Origin: Blattabacterium sp. (Cryptocercus punctulatus) str. Cpu
GTDB taxonomy: Bacteria > Bacteroidota > Bacteroidia > Flavobacteriales > Blattabacteriaceae
NCBI RefSeq assembly: GCF_000236405.1
Contig: NC_016621.1
Coordinates: 471,001 to 535,000 of the forward strand
Direction of reading: 5' to 3'
DNA length: 64,000 bases
Shown here: positions 18,589 to 28,329 of the stretch, one piece after another
Numbering within the stretch: the first letter of the stretch is position 1
How the letters are laid out: every line of letters begins with the position of its first letter
The notes under the pieces: generated by a model
What the model saw: the letters and a program-made list of their open reading frames with translations, nothing else
The model's database searches: none
What the model was told of the DNA's origin: nothing
Program-made: the position numbers and the translations under genes

Positions 18589-19578
18589 ATGTATACATTG
18601 GGAGAATTTATTATAGAAAATAGAGATCATTTTTCGTATCCTACAGAAGGATTATTGCGTTTATTTAGTTCTATAAAGCTAGCTGCTAAGGCAATTAATA
18701 AGGAAGTTAATAAAGCTGGGTTAACAGAAAAAATTATAGGAAATTCTGGAATTATTAATATACAAGGAGAAAATCAACAAAAATTGGATAATTTTGCTCA
18801 TCAAGTTTTCATAGAATCCTTGAAAAGCAGAAATATAGTTTGTGGAATTGCTTCAGAAGAGAGTAAAGATTTTATAGTTGTAAAGGGAGAAAAAGAAAAT
18901 TCTTTTCAAGAAAAATATATTGTTTTAATAGATCCACTGGATGGTTCATCAAATATAGATGTAAATGTATCAATTGGTACTATATTTTCAGTATATAGGA
19001 GAAAATCTTCTATGAATTTAACAATTGACGATTTTTTACAGAAAGGAAATAAACAAATTTTAGCAGGGTATATTATTTATGGATCATCTACAATATTAGT
19101 ATATACTACAGGAAATGGAGTCCATGGGTTTACTTTAGACCCATCGGTTGGGACCTTTTATTTATCTCATCCGAATCTTCGTTATCCTAAAATAGAAAGA
19201 ATTTACTCTATTAATGAAGGAAATTATTCTAGATTTCCTAACGGAATCAAAAAATTTATAAGATATTGTCAAGAAAAAAAAGAAAATCGTCCTTATACAG
19301 CACGTTATATTGGTTCTTTAGTAGGAGATTTTCATAGAAATATGATCCAAGGAGGTATTTATATTTATCCTAAAACAGCATATTCTCCAAAAGGAAAATT
19401 GAGATTACTTTATGAATGTAATCCTATGGCTTTTTTAACGGAACAAGCTGGTGGAAAAGCTTCTGATGGGGAAAATAGAATTTTAGATATAGAACCTTTA
19501 AATTTGCATCAAAGAACACCATTTATTTGTGGACCTGTAAGGATGGTTACTAAATTAGAAGAATTTATAAATTCATAA
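18589..19578 (+). CDS. fbp: fructose-1,6-bisphosphatase class I
   Basis: Hydrolyses fructose 1,6-bisphosphate to fructose 6-phosphate, the gluconeogenic step. The metal-binding motif [14 protein letters not shown] (about residue 124) and the preceding EESKDF segment are clear, and the C-terminus has [22 protein letters not shown]. Length 329 aa is normal. The start [12 protein letters not shown] agrees with the family. The gene is followed by rnpA 7 bases later on the same strand. Its presence suggests sugar phosphates are made from amino-acid or organic-acid carbon. Confidence 0.96.
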   Translation: MYTLGEFIIENRDHFSYPTEGLLRLFSSIKLAAKAINKEVNKAGLTEKIIGNSGIINIQGENQQKLDNFAHQVFIESLKSRNIVCGIASEESKDFIVVKGEKENSFQEKYIVLIDPLDGSSNIDVNVSIGTIFSVYRRKSSMNLTIDDFLQKGNKQILAGYIIYGSSTILVYTTGNGVHGFTLDPSVGTFYLSHPNLRYPKIERIYSINEGNYSRFPNGIKKFIRYCQEKKENRPYTARYIGSLVGDFHRNMIQGGIYIYPKTAYSPKGKLRLLYECNPMAFLTEQAGGKASDGENRILDIEPLNLHQRTPFICGPVRMVTKLEEFINS

Positions 19579-19585
19579 GTAAAGT

Positions 19586-19939
19586 ATGAAAGTTCAATTA
19601 AAAATAAAAAGATCAACAAACATTATTAATACAATTAAATATGGAAAATCCTTATTTTTTTTTCCTATTTATACATACGTACTATTATATTCAAATAAAA
19701 GATACCCTGAAGGGATAAAACTAATTGGAACTTTAGTAAAAAAAAAAAATTTTAAAAAATCGGTTCATAGAAATAAAATAAAACGTTTATTACGGTCTTC
19801 TTTTTTATGTAATAAATCTATTTTAGAAGAAAAAAAAGATAAATATAAAAGCTATCATATAGTTTTTTTTATAAAGGAGTTGTTTTACCAAATTTCGAAG
19901 AAATTAATCAATCTGTTAAAAAAATATTTTATGAAGTAA
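19586..19939 (+). CDS. rnpA: ribonuclease P protein component
   Basis: Basic protein subunit of RNase P, which removes 5' leaders from tRNA precursors. The RNR-type signature LVKKKNFKKSVHRNKIKRLLRSS (about residues 52-72) is well kept, and the protein is strongly basic. Length 117 aa is usual. It is placed after fbp rather than beside rpmH, an arrangement different from many bacteria. The RNA partner rnpB is encoded in the same window near 31.6 kb. Confidence 0.9.
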   Translation: MKVQLKIKRSTNIINTIKYGKSLFFFPIYTYVLLYSNKRYPEGIKLIGTLVKKKNFKKSVHRNKIKRLLRSSFLCNKSILEEKKDKYKSYHIVFFIKELFYQISKKLINLLKKYFMK

Positions 19940-19981
19940 TTAAATGGTAATAAATAATTATGGAGTCACAATCCTTATTAA

Positions 19982-20554
19982 TTATTGAAATAATTGACCT
20001 GCATTTGCTCCAAATATTTTGACTGAAAAAGCAAGTAAAATAATTCCAAATATTTTTTTTAGTATATCTAATCCATTATTTCCTATTGTTTTAGCAATAA
20101 AATCACATTTATCTATCACCAAATAGACCACTATCATATTAATAATTAAAGATAAAAGAATAATATTAACATCATAAGTTGACCTTAGTGAAATTAAAGT
20201 GGTTAAAGATCCTGGGCCAGCTATAAGTGGAAAGGCTATTGGAACGATAGAAGTTTGAGAATTTTTTGTAACTTTATGAATATCTATACCTAATATCATC
20301 TCTAGTCCTATTAAAAATAAAACTATAGATCCTGCTACCGAAAAAGAATAGATATCTACACCGATAATTTTTAACATAGGAAGACCTAAAAATAAAAAAG
20401 ATAAAAATATAACAAAAGAAGATATTATTACTTTTTTAGTATCTATAATATTTCCTTTAGATTTAAATCCCATAATTATCGGTGCATTTCCTAGTATATC
20501 TATAATACTAAAAAGTATCATAAAACAACTTATTAATGAATGTATCCATTTCAT
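19982..20554 (-). CDS. MarC family integral membrane protein
   Basis: Six-helix inner membrane protein of the MarC (UPF0056) family; the transport function is unsettled. The N-terminal segment ILFSIIDILGNAPIIMGF carries the family Asp-x-x-Gly-Asn-x-Pro signature, and residues about 107-118 give IAFPLIAGPGSL, the second family motif. Length 190 aa is standard. It converges with rnpA and shares strand with pyrEF about 120 bases away. No promoter evidence was found. Confidence 0.9.
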   Translation of the reverse strand: MKWIHSLISCFMILFSIIDILGNAPIIMGFKSKGNIIDTKKVIISSFVIFLSFLFLGLPMLKIIGVDIYSFSVAGSIVLFLIGLEMILGIDIHKVTKNSQTSIVPIAFPLIAGPGSLTTLISLRSTYDVNIILLSLIINMIVVYLVIDKCDFIAKTIGNNGLDILKKIFGIILLAFSVKIFGANAGQLFQ

Positions 20555-20676
20555 ATTCTAAAATATATTCATAATTAATATAATATTAAAATCACAAATT
20601 AAACAAAAATACAATCAGTATTATTAATTTGAAAAAAAAAATTTAAATATATTTTTTTTTTATGTTTATTACTTTT

Positions 20677-22044
20677 TTAAAAGCTATTTTCATAGGCTAT
20701 CCATCCTGCTTTTCTATAATTTTCTGCAACTATTTTTGGATTATCGGATTGATAAATCGCTTTTCCAACAATAATGAAATCACATTTTTTTTTTATAAAA
20801 GCCTGATTAGGATGAATGTAATTATTTCCTTTATAGTTTTTTATTGAATCAGAAAAATGTATACCAGGAGTAAATAATAATAATCTATTGTCAACTTTTC
20901 TTTGTGCTACTGTCCCAATTACTTTTGAATTTTTTAAAGAAATATTTAATGCTTTTCTTATATAGTTATCATCAGATAATCTTCCATAAGAAGACATTTC
21001 AGATATAGTAATTAATCCAATATTAGAAGGAATATTTAAATTTTCTATACTTTTACTTCCTGCAAGTACATGTACTGTAATCACATCTGCCCAAGAAGAA
21101 ATTTTATGTATACCATGATGTAGTTGAAGATAATTTGTAGGTCCTACATCGCAGAATTTTCTATCTTCAAATAATAAAAATTTCTTTTTTAAAGAAATTT
21201 TTTTAAGAAAGCTTATAAATGAAAATGAAAAATCACTAATAATATCTACATGAAGCTTTAATCCACAAATTTGATCTCCAATTAAATTTACTAACTCTAA
21301 AATTTTTTCAGAATGTATTAAATCTGCTGAAAAAATCAAATTAGTTTTTTTTTTTAATGCTATATCAATAAGTTTTTTTCCGATTGGATGATAAATTTTT
21401 TCTTTTTTTTCTTCATAAGAAATACGTTTTTTCTGAATATTTTTTATATATTTTTTTTGGAAAAAAAACTTAATTATATGTATTTCTTTTTCTTTTAAAA
21501 GATTTTTTTTTTCTAATATTTTTAAAACTTCTCCTATACGAAATAAAGATCGTATATTAAATCCTTTATTTTTTATATTTTCTATTCCTCCTTGTTCACG
21601 ATCAAGAATAGATAAAATATTTTTTATAATCAATCCTTCTTTTTCAAGATCTATTACGGTTTTTAATAAACTATCTCCACTCGTTATTACATCTTCTATG
21701 ATAAGGCATTTTTGTCCTTTTTTGTAAATTCCTTCTATCATTTTTTTTGTTCCATAACCTTTATTTTCTTTTCTTTTAATAATTAAAGGAATATTAGATC
21801 TTAATGATAAAGCAGTAGCTATAGGTAAAGCTGCATAAGGGACTCCACAAATTAATTCAAATGTATGAGGTGGAACTTCATTTAAAAGAAGATCCGATAG
21901 TTTTATTAATAAATCTGGTCTAGAAGCAATTGGACGTAAATCTATATATATGGGAGAATTTATTCCACTTTTTAAGGTAAAATGACCAAATTTAAGAATC
22001 CCTAAATTATAAATTTTAAAAAAAAATTGTTCCTTGTCCTTCAT
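20677..22044 (-). CDS. pyrEF: bifunctional orotate phosphoribosyltransferase / OMP decarboxylase (UMP-synthase-like PyrE-PyrF fusion)
   Basis: Catalyses the last two steps to UMP. Residues 1 to about 205 are OPRT with FGHFTLKSGINSPIYIDLR, CGVPYAALPIATA and the PRPP loop LIIEDVITSGDS. Residues about 220-455 are OMP decarboxylase with SADLI, GLKLHVDII and the catalytic FEDRKFCDVG (292-301). Domain order, linker and motifs closely match animal UMP synthase as I remember it, more than separate E. coli-type PyrE and PyrF. Length 455 aa is slightly below the human 480. It is divergent from pyrD across a 75-bp spacer, so the two probably form one regulatory unit. An 11-base A tract encodes KKK before TNLIFSADL. 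Confidence 0.95.
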   Translation of the reverse strand: MKDKEQFFFKIYNLGILKFGHFTLKSGINSPIYIDLRPIASRPDLLIKLSDLLLNEVPPHTFELICGVPYAALPIATALSLRSNIPLIIKRKENKGYGTKKMIEGIYKKGQKCLIIEDVITSGDSLLKTVIDLEKEGLIIKNILSILDREQGGIENIKNKGFNIRSLFRIGEVLKILEKKNLLKEKEIHIIKFFFQKKYIKNIQKKRISYEEKKEKIYHPIGKKLIDIALKKKTNLIFSADLIHSEKILELVNLIGDQICGLKLHVDIISDFSFSFISFLKKISLKKKFLLFEDRKFCDVGPTNYLQLHHGIHKISSWADVITVHVLAGSKSIENLNIPSNIGLITISEMSSYGRLSDDNYIRKALNISLKNSKVIGTVAQRKVDNRLLLFTPGIHFSDSIKNYKGNNYIHPNQAFIKKKCDFIIVGKAIYQSDNPKIVAENYRKAGWIAYENSF

Positions 22045-22119
22045 AAAAAACCTTTTTTAGTAAAGTTAAAAATTTTATACTTTTGGGATTCTTTTGTAAT
22101 ATTACATAATATATATGCT

Positions 22120-23064
22120 ATGATTATGAAAAAAATAGATATTTCCACTAATATAAATGGAATAAAATTTTCATCATGTATCATGAATGCTTCAGGGATT
22201 TTATGTTGTACCGAAAAAGAACTTTATAATCTTATGATTAGTTCTTCAGGAGCTGTAGTTACAAAAAGTTGTACTATAAAACCAAGAAAGGGTAATTTAA
22301 AACCAAGGTATTTTGAATGGAAGGGAGGAAGTATTAATTCTATGGGATTGCCAAATCTTGGAATAGATTTTTATTTAGATTTTTTAGAAAAAAAAAATTC
22401 TAAAAAACCTTTTTTATTATCTATATCAGGACTTTCTATCGAAGAAAACTATCTTATTCTTCGTAAAGCAAATATTTCTTCAAATATAAATGCTATAGAA
22501 TTAAATTTATCCTGTCCAAATTTATTGGAAAAAGATAAAATATTAGGTTACGATTTTTCTAAGATCTCAGACTTTTTAGAAAATCTATTTCAATTCTATA
22601 AAAAACCTTTAGGAGTTAAGTTACCTCCTTATTTTGAAGATTTTCATTTTAGAAAAATGGCTTTTATATTAAATAAATACCCTATTTCTTTTATTACTTG
22701 TATTAATAGTTTACCAAATGGTATTTGCATTGATATCAATAAAGAATCTGTAGTGATTCATCCAAAAAAAGGTTTTGGTGGAATAGGTGGATTCTCGATA
22801 AAACCATTTGCACTTGCTAATGTTCGGAAATTTTATACTTATCTTCGTAAAGATATTCCTATAATAGGATGTGGAGGAATTTGTACTGGAAAAGATGTAT
22901 TTGAATATATATTGTGTGGAGCATCTGCAGTTCAGATTGGGACTCAATTTTTAAAAGAAGGAATTCCTGTATTTGATAGATTAATCAAGGAATTAATTAC
23001 TATTCTAAAAAATAAAAATTATTCATCTTTAAATAGTTTTAAAGGAAAATTAAATGTATTTTAA
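22120..23064 (+). CDS. pyrD: dihydroorotate dehydrogenase, class 1A type
   Basis: Oxidises dihydroorotate to orotate in pyrimidine synthesis. Motifs include MNASGILCCTEKEL, INSMGLPNLGIDFYLDF, ELNLSCPNLL with the class 1 catalytic Cys, and the FMN phosphate loop IIGCGGICTGKDVFEYILCGASAVQIG. Short length (314 aa), the missing N-terminal membrane helix and the catalytic Cys indicate a cytosolic class 1 enzyme, best fitting class 1A, which uses fumarate. ATG at 22120 is chosen; an in-frame ATG at 22027 would overlap the divergent pyrEF start. It overlaps the end of proS by 4 bases, tail to tail. Confidence 0.95.
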   Translation: MIMKKIDISTNINGIKFSSCIMNASGILCCTEKELYNLMISSSGAVVTKSCTIKPRKGNLKPRYFEWKGGSINSMGLPNLGIDFYLDFLEKKNSKKPFLLSISGLSIEENYLILRKANISSNINAIELNLSCPNLLEKDKILGYDFSKISDFLENLFQFYKKPLGVKLPPYFEDFHFRKMAFILNKYPISFITCINSLPNGICIDINKESVVIHPKKGFGGIGGFSIKPFALANVRKFYTYLRKDIPIIGCGGICTGKDVFEYILCGASAVQIGTQFLKEGIPVFDRLIKELITILKNKNYSSLNSFKGKLNVF

Positions 23065-24533
23065 TAAGATTTAGCAAAAACTACTCGTTGAGTAGAAGGA
23101 GAACCAGAATAAATACATTTTCCAATTTTTTTTTCATTTGGAATAGGAATACAACGTATAGTAGCCTCAGTTTCTTTTTGAATTTTTTTTGCTGTACTTA
23201 TAGTACCATCCCAATGAGCAAGAATAAAACCTCCTTTATCCTTTATTTTTTTTTTAAAGTCTTCATAATGATCTGAAATAATGGTTAATTTTTTTGTTCT
23301 ATTTAAAGCTTTTTGATAAATATTTTTTTGTATTTTTTCAAGAAGTTCTGGAATCAATGTGATTATCTTATTCCAAGATATATGTGATTTTTCGTAAGTA
23401 TCTCTTCTAAATACTTCAACTTTTTCCATTTTTATTTCATTTTCTCCAATACTAATCCGTATGGGAATTCCCTTCATTTCGTATTCATGAAATTTCCATC
23501 CTGGAGTAAAAAGTTCTCTATTATCATATTTTATACTAATTCCTTTATTTTTAAGAATTTTTTTAATTTTTTCAACTATTTCATTTATTTTAACTAATTC
23601 TTTTTGGTTTTTATATATAGGAATAATAACAGTTTGTATAGGCGCTATTTTTGGAGGTAATATTAAACCATGATCATCTGAATGTAACATTGCGAATCCA
23701 CCAATTAATCTAGTAGATACACCCCAAGAGGTAGACCATACGTATTCTTTACCCCCATTTTTATTAGTAAATTTTACATCGAAAACTTTTGAAAAATTTT
23801 GACCTAAAAAATGCGAAGTTCCAATTTGTAGTGATTTTCCATCTTGCATAAGCGCTTCAATACAATAAGTAGTTTCAGATCCAGAAAATTTATCCATATA
23901 AGGTTTTATTCCTTTCAATACAGGAATAGCCATAATATTTTCTGAAAATTTAGTATAAATATTTAATATTTTTTTAGTTTCTTCTATAGCTTCATTTTTT
24001 GTAGAATGAGCTGTATGACCTTCTTGCCATAAAAATTCAGAAGTTCTTAAAAATAAACGAGTATGCATTTCCCATCTAATAGCATTCCCCCATTGATTAA
24101 AAAGAATAGGAAGATCTCTATAAGATTGAATCCAACGTCTATAAGTTTTCCATACAATACTTTCAGAAGTTGGTCTAATTACTAATTCTTCTTTTAATTT
24201 AGATTTTGAATCAATTGTTAATTTTTCTTGGTTCTTATTTTTTTTAAACTTGTAATGCGTAACTATAGCACATCCTTTCGAAAAATCATCAATATGTTTT
24301 TTTTCTTTTGAAAAGAAAGATTTAGGAATTAATAAGGGAAAATAAACATTTTTATGTCCCGATTCTTTAAACATTTTGTCCAATTTTTTTTGCATTATTT
24401 CCCATATAGAGAATCCATATGGTTTAATAATCATAAAACCACGAACTCCAGAAAATTCTGCTAATTCAGATTTAATGATAATATCATTATACCATTTGGA
24501 ATAATCCTCATTACGTTTAGTTAATTTATGCAT
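23061..24533 (-). CDS. proS: prolyl-tRNA synthetase (type 3, archaeal/eukaryotic-like)
   Basis: Charges tRNA-Pro. Class II synthetase with motif 2 in the region FNQWGNAIRWEMHTRLFLRTSEFLWQEG and the motif 3 region STSWGVSTRLIGGFAMLHSD, followed by the anticodon-binding domain. At 490 aa, without the bacterial editing insertion and with a C-terminal zinc-domain-like extension, it belongs to the short ProS type 3 found in Bacteroidota, eukaryotes and archaea. The start MHKLTKRNEDYSKWY is typical. It converges on pyrD and is divergent from rpmF. Confidence 0.96.
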   Translation of the reverse strand: MHKLTKRNEDYSKWYNDIIIKSELAEFSGVRGFMIIKPYGFSIWEIMQKKLDKMFKESGHKNVYFPLLIPKSFFSKEKKHIDDFSKGCAIVTHYKFKKNKNQEKLTIDSKSKLKEELVIRPTSESIVWKTYRRWIQSYRDLPILFNQWGNAIRWEMHTRLFLRTSEFLWQEGHTAHSTKNEAIEETKKILNIYTKFSENIMAIPVLKGIKPYMDKFSGSETTYCIEALMQDGKSLQIGTSHFLGQNFSKVFDVKFTNKNGGKEYVWSTSWGVSTRLIGGFAMLHSDDHGLILPPKIAPIQTVIIPIYKNQKELVKINEIVEKIKKILKNKGISIKYDNRELFTPGWKFHEYEMKGIPIRISIGENEIKMEKVEVFRRDTYEKSHISWNKIITLIPELLEKIQKNIYQKALNRTKKLTIISDHYEDFKKKIKDKGGFILAHWDGTISTAKKIQKETEATIRCIPIPNEKKIGKCIYSGSPSTQRVVFAKSY

Positions 24534-24658
24534 ATTGATTTATTAATATTAATTGAAAATCAAAAGGATATGATAAATATAAAAAATTATTTTATATATA
24601 CATTTGATTTTATCTATAAATTAGTAATTAATTAAAAAAATAAATACGTTATATCATC

Positions 24659-24841
24659 ATGGCACATCCTAAAAGAAGACAATCTAAATCCAGAAAAAAT
24701 AAAAGAAGAACTCATCTAAAAATAAAGGAACCTTTATTAGTTAAATGTTCTTTAACTAATCAAAAGCATTTATATCATAATGCTTATTGGCATGAAGAAA
24801 AACTTTTTTACAGAGGAAAAAAGGTATTGAAAAAAAAATAA
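24659..24841 (+). CDS. rpmF: 50S ribosomal protein L32
   Basis: Small basic ribosomal protein. MAHPKRRQSKSRKNKRRTH is the family N-terminus, followed by the LVKCSLTNQKHLYHNAYW segment. Length 60 aa is normal. It lies 43 bases upstream of accB; a gene pair rpmF-fatty acid synthesis is common, and here the transcript probably runs rpmF-accB-accC. Confidence 0.96.
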   Translation: MAHPKRRQSKSRKNKRRTHLKIKEPLLVKCSLTNQKHLYHNAYWHEEKLFYRGKKVLKKK

Positions 24842-24884
24842 TCCATATTCATTTAATTATTTATTTATTTTATAGAAAAACTTA

Positions 24885-25364
24885 ATGGATTACAAAAATA
24901 TTAAATCGCTTATTCAATTTATTTCTAAATCTGATATTTATGAAATAATGATTAAAATAGGAGAAACAAAAATTCATATTAAAAATAAAATATTTAGAAA
25001 AAAGAAAAAAAATACATTGAATCCAATTTTTACAAAAAATCATAGAAAAAGATCTTCCCATATTTCTGATTTTTACGATAAATTTTCTAAATTAGAAGAA
25101 AAAAATATTGAAAAAGATCGTTATTTAACCATTAAATCTCCTATGATTGGAACTTTTTATCGTAGACCACATCCAGATAAAGATCCTTTTGTTAATATTG
25201 GAGATAAAATAAAAATAGGGGAAAAAGTTTGTGTAATAGAAGCCATGAAGTTATTTAATGATATAGAATCTGAAGTAGATGGAAAAATTGTTAAAATTCT
25301 TGTAGAAGATTCTTCTCCAGTTGATTATGATCAACCTTTATTTATTTTAGATCCTAATTATTAG
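24885..25364 (+). CDS. accB: biotin carboxyl carrier protein of acetyl-CoA carboxylase
   Basis: Carries biotin for acetyl-CoA carboxylase, first committed step of fatty acid synthesis. The biotinyl domain is at residues 80-159, with the modified lysine Lys122 in VIEAMKLFNDIE and the thumb-like PMIGTFYRRPHPDKDPFV segment. The N-terminal part is Lys-rich and less conserved. Length 159 aa is normal. It is followed by accC after 22 bases. Confidence 0.96.
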   Translation: MDYKNIKSLIQFISKSDIYEIMIKIGETKIHIKNKIFRKKKKNTLNPIFTKNHRKRSSHISDFYDKFSKLEEKNIEKDRYLTIKSPMIGTFYRRPHPDKDPFVNIGDKIKIGEKVCVIEAMKLFNDIESEVDGKIVKILVEDSSPVDYDQPLFILDPNY

Positions 25365-25386
25365 TTATTGTAACTTTAATAAATAT

Positions 25387-26757
25387 ATGTTTAAAAAAAT
25401 ATTAATAGCTAATCGTGGAGAAATTGCCTTACGGATTATACGAACCGCTAAAGAAATGGGAATAAAAACAGTAGCTGTTTATTCTACCGCAGATAAATAT
25501 AGTCTTCATGTTTATTTTGCGGATGAAGCTGTATGTATTGGCCCTCCTTATTCTTATCAATCTTATCTAAATGTTCCAAATTTAATATCTGCTGCTGAAA
25601 TTACTAATGCAGATGCTATTCATCCTGGATATGGATTTTTATCCGAAAGTGCCTATTTTTCATCTATGTGTAGAAAACATAAAATTAAATTTATTGGTCC
25701 TCGTCCAAATCAAATAATTCAGATGGGTAATAAAATATCAGCTAAAAAAACTATGAAAAATGCTGGAATTTCGTGTTTACCTGGATCAGATTGTTGTGTG
25801 GAATCTTCTTATAAAGAAGTGGAAAAAATAGCAGAAAAAATAGGATATCCTATTATTATTAAAGCAGTTTATGGAGGTGGAGGTAAAGGAATACGATCGG
25901 TTTTGGATAAAAAAGAATTAAAAATATCTTGGGAAGAAGCAAAAAAAGAAGCTTTAGCATGTTTTGGAAAAACAGATATGTATATAGAAAAATTAATTAT
26001 AGATCCAAGACATATAGAAATACAAATAATTAGTGATCGATATGGAAAATCCTGTCATTTATCCGAAAGAGATTGTTCAATTCAACGAAGAAACCAAAAA
26101 TTGGTAGAAGAGGCCCCTTCTCCATTTTTAACTATTTCTTTGAGAAAAAAAATGGGAGAAGAAGCTGTAAAAGCTGCAGAATTTATTCATTATGAAGGTA
26201 TAGGAACTATAGAATTTTTAGTAGATAAAAATAAAAATTTTTACTTTATGGAAATGAATCCAAGAATTCAAGTAGAACATACTATTACCGAAGAAATAAC
26301 CGGTTTAGATCTTGTACAAGAACAAATTTTTTTAGCTTATGGAAAAAAAATTTCGGGGAAAAATTATTATCCAAAAATGTATTCAATAGAATGTAGAATT
26401 AATGCTGAAGAACCTTATCAAGATTTTCGTCCTGTTCCCGGAAAAATTATTCAAATACATTTCCCAGGAGGTAAAGGTGTCCGTATAGATACGCATATTT
26501 ATGCTGGATATAGAGTACCACATCATTATGATTCTATGATTGCAAAAATTATCACCACTGCAAAAAGTAGAAAAGAAACTATTGAAAAAATGCGGCGTTC
26601 CTTAGAAGAATTTTTAATAGAAGGAATTCGGACTACCATTCCCTTTCATAGACAGCTTATGCAAAATAATGATTTTTTAAAAGGAAATTATAATACAAAT
26701 TTTTTAAAAAAACTTCACTTAGATTCTAAATTTGATAATGATCATTCAAATTATTGA
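25387..26757 (+). CDS. accC: acetyl-CoA carboxylase, biotin carboxylase subunit
   Basis: ATP-grasp enzyme carboxylating the biotin on AccB. The N-terminus KILIANRGEIALRIIRTAKEMG, the Gly-rich ATP loop YGGGGKGIR, the HPGYGFLSE segment and EMNPRIQVEHT are all present. Length 456 aa is standard. The last 32 bases overlap the end of the convergent prfA gene, and the C-terminal tail (DSKFDNDHSNY) is probably a lineage-specific extension into prfA. Confidence 0.97.
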   Translation: MFKKILIANRGEIALRIIRTAKEMGIKTVAVYSTADKYSLHVYFADEAVCIGPPYSYQSYLNVPNLISAAEITNADAIHPGYGFLSESAYFSSMCRKHKIKFIGPRPNQIIQMGNKISAKKTMKNAGISCLPGSDCCVESSYKEVEKIAEKIGYPIIIKAVYGGGGKGIRSVLDKKELKISWEEAKKEALACFGKTDMYIEKLIIDPRHIEIQIISDRYGKSCHLSERDCSIQRRNQKLVEEAPSPFLTISLRKKMGEEAVKAAEFIHYEGIGTIEFLVDKNKNFYFMEMNPRIQVEHTITEEITGLDLVQEQIFLAYGKKISGKNYYPKMYSIECRINAEEPYQDFRPVPGKIIQIHFPGGKGVRIDTHIYAGYRVPHHYDSMIAKIITTAKSRKETIEKMRRSLEEFLIEGIRTTIPFHRQLMQNNDFLKGNYNTNFLKKLHLDSKFDNDHSNY

Positions 26758-27853
26758 TTTGTTTTTTTTCAAAAAATTTTAAAAAATCAATTATTTCTTG
26801 AATATTTCCATTCATAAATCCTGTAAGATCATGGATAGATTTATGAATTCTATGATCTGTAACTCTTTTTTTAGGATAATTATAGGTACGTATTTTTACA
26901 GATCGATCTCCTGTAGAGACTAAAGATTTTCTTTTTATAGATCTTTCTTTAGATTGTTTTTCTATTTCATTTTGATAAAGACGTGATCGTAAAACGTTCA
27001 TAGCTTTTTCAAAATTTTTATGTTGAGAGCGTTCTTCTTGACATTCTACCGTAATTTTACTTGGCAAGTGAGTTAACCGTACAGCGGACTCTGTTTTATT
27101 TACATGTTGACCTCCAGAACCACTAGATCGAAATGTATCTTTTTTTATATCAGATAAATGTATGTCCATCTCTATATCTTTTATTTCAGGAAGTACAGCA
27201 ACTGTAATAGCCGATGTATGTATTCTTCCTTGAGATTCAGTCTTTGGAATTCTTTGCACTCTATGTACTCCAGATTCAAATTTTAAGTTTCCATAAACTC
27301 CTCCTTTGATATTATTTCCACTTACATTTAAAATTATTTCTTTATATCCTTTAATTCCTCCTTTTTGAATATTTATAATTTCATATTTATAACCTACTTG
27401 TTTAAAATACATTATATACATTCTTAATATATCTTCTACGAAAAGACATGCTTCATCTCCTCCTGTTCCAGAACGTAATTCTACAATTGCATTTCTATGA
27501 TCATCGTCATTTTCTTCTGTATTTATATTAGAAAATAGAATATTATATGATTTTTTTTCAATAGAATATAAATCTTCTAAAATTTTATTTTTTTCTAAAT
27601 AAGCTATTTCCTTCATTTCAGGATCAGAATCATTTTTTAAAATTTCGTTGGCTTCTTGAAGAGAGGATAATTTTTTTTTGTATATTTCATAAATATCCAT
27701 TATATTTTTCAATATTCGATATTTTTTTAAGTATATTTTATATTTTTTTTGATTTCTATTATATATAATTTTAGGATCTAAAATAGAATTTGATATTTTT
27801 TGAAATTCTTTTTCAATTACTTCAAATTTATTAATCAACGAATTTTTTTTCAT
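26726..27853 (-). CDS. prfA: peptide chain release factor 1
   Basis: Terminates translation at UAA and UAG. The catalytic GGQ loop is in RSSGSGGQHVNKTESAVRL, and the tripeptide anticodon region reads RIPKTESQGRIHTSA, i.e. the P-x-T form of RF1 rather than the SPF of RF2. Length 375 aa is slightly longer than usual; the extra residues at the C-terminus (KKQINNLNDHYQI) lie in the 32-bp overlap with accC. Upstream on the same strand is a DUF4293 gene. Confidence 0.96.
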   Translation of the reverse strand: MKKNSLINKFEVIEKEFQKISNSILDPKIIYNRNQKKYKIYLKKYRILKNIMDIYEIYKKKLSSLQEANEILKNDSDPEMKEIAYLEKNKILEDLYSIEKKSYNILFSNINTEENDDDHRNAIVELRSGTGGDEACLFVEDILRMYIMYFKQVGYKYEIINIQKGGIKGYKEIILNVSGNNIKGGVYGNLKFESGVHRVQRIPKTESQGRIHTSAITVAVLPEIKDIEMDIHLSDIKKDTFRSSGSGGQHVNKTESAVRLTHLPSKITVECQEERSQHKNFEKAMNVLRSRLYQNEIEKQSKERSIKRKSLVSTGDRSVKIRTYNYPKKRVTDHRIHKSIHDLTGFMNGNIQEIIDFLKFFEKKQINNLNDHYQI

Positions 27854-27927
27854 TATTTTTTTTTCGTTAAGTAAAAAAAAAATATTTTATAATTTATTAT
27901 GTTTATATTTTTCTTTCCAAATGTTTA

Positions 27928-28329
27928 TTATCGTATTCTATTCATAGAACGAATTAATTTTATATCTTTTTTTATTTTTTTATTAGAAAGATATAGAAAT
28001 AACATCGTTGATAATATAAGAATAATAAGATTTTTTGTTATTAAAAAATATTTATAATAATACGAAAAAAAAATAATGTATATTAAAGTAGCACTATTTA
28101 TAAGTATATTTAAACAATTACAAAAAATTTGAATTTTTTTTTTTTTAAAAAAAAGAAGACTTATAATAGATAAAATGAAAGTTATAATTAAAAAAATTAG
28201 AAATATTTTATCTATAAAAAAGGAATTTTTTATTTCTTTTTGTTGATAATAATAAACGTATAAATATAAAGAAATAGAAGAAATTAATATAGATAAAAAT
28301 AAATAAAAAGTTTGTATTCGGTATAACAT
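27928..28329 (-). CDS. DUF4293 family membrane protein
   Basis: Four predicted membrane helices, opening with MLYRIQTFYLFLSILISS, the typical start of DUF4293 proteins of Bacteroidota. Function is unknown. In that phylum this gene is commonly beside rho, as it is here (divergent, 131 bases apart), which supports the call. A run of 13 A residues (28134-28146 on the plus strand as T) encodes Lys in a cytoplasmic loop (FKKKKIQIF). Length 133 aa is usual. Confidence 0.85.
   Translation of the reverse strand: MLYRIQTFYLFLSILISSISLYLYVYYYQQKEIKNSFFIDKIFLIFLIITFILSIISLLFFKKKKIQIFCNCLNILINSATLIYIIFFSYYYKYFLITKNLIILILSTMLFLYLSNKKIKKDIKLIRSMNRIR

Noticed and set aside
20662-20847. 61-codon frame on the plus strand
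   Set aside because: It lies mostly antisense to the end of pyrEF with no family features.
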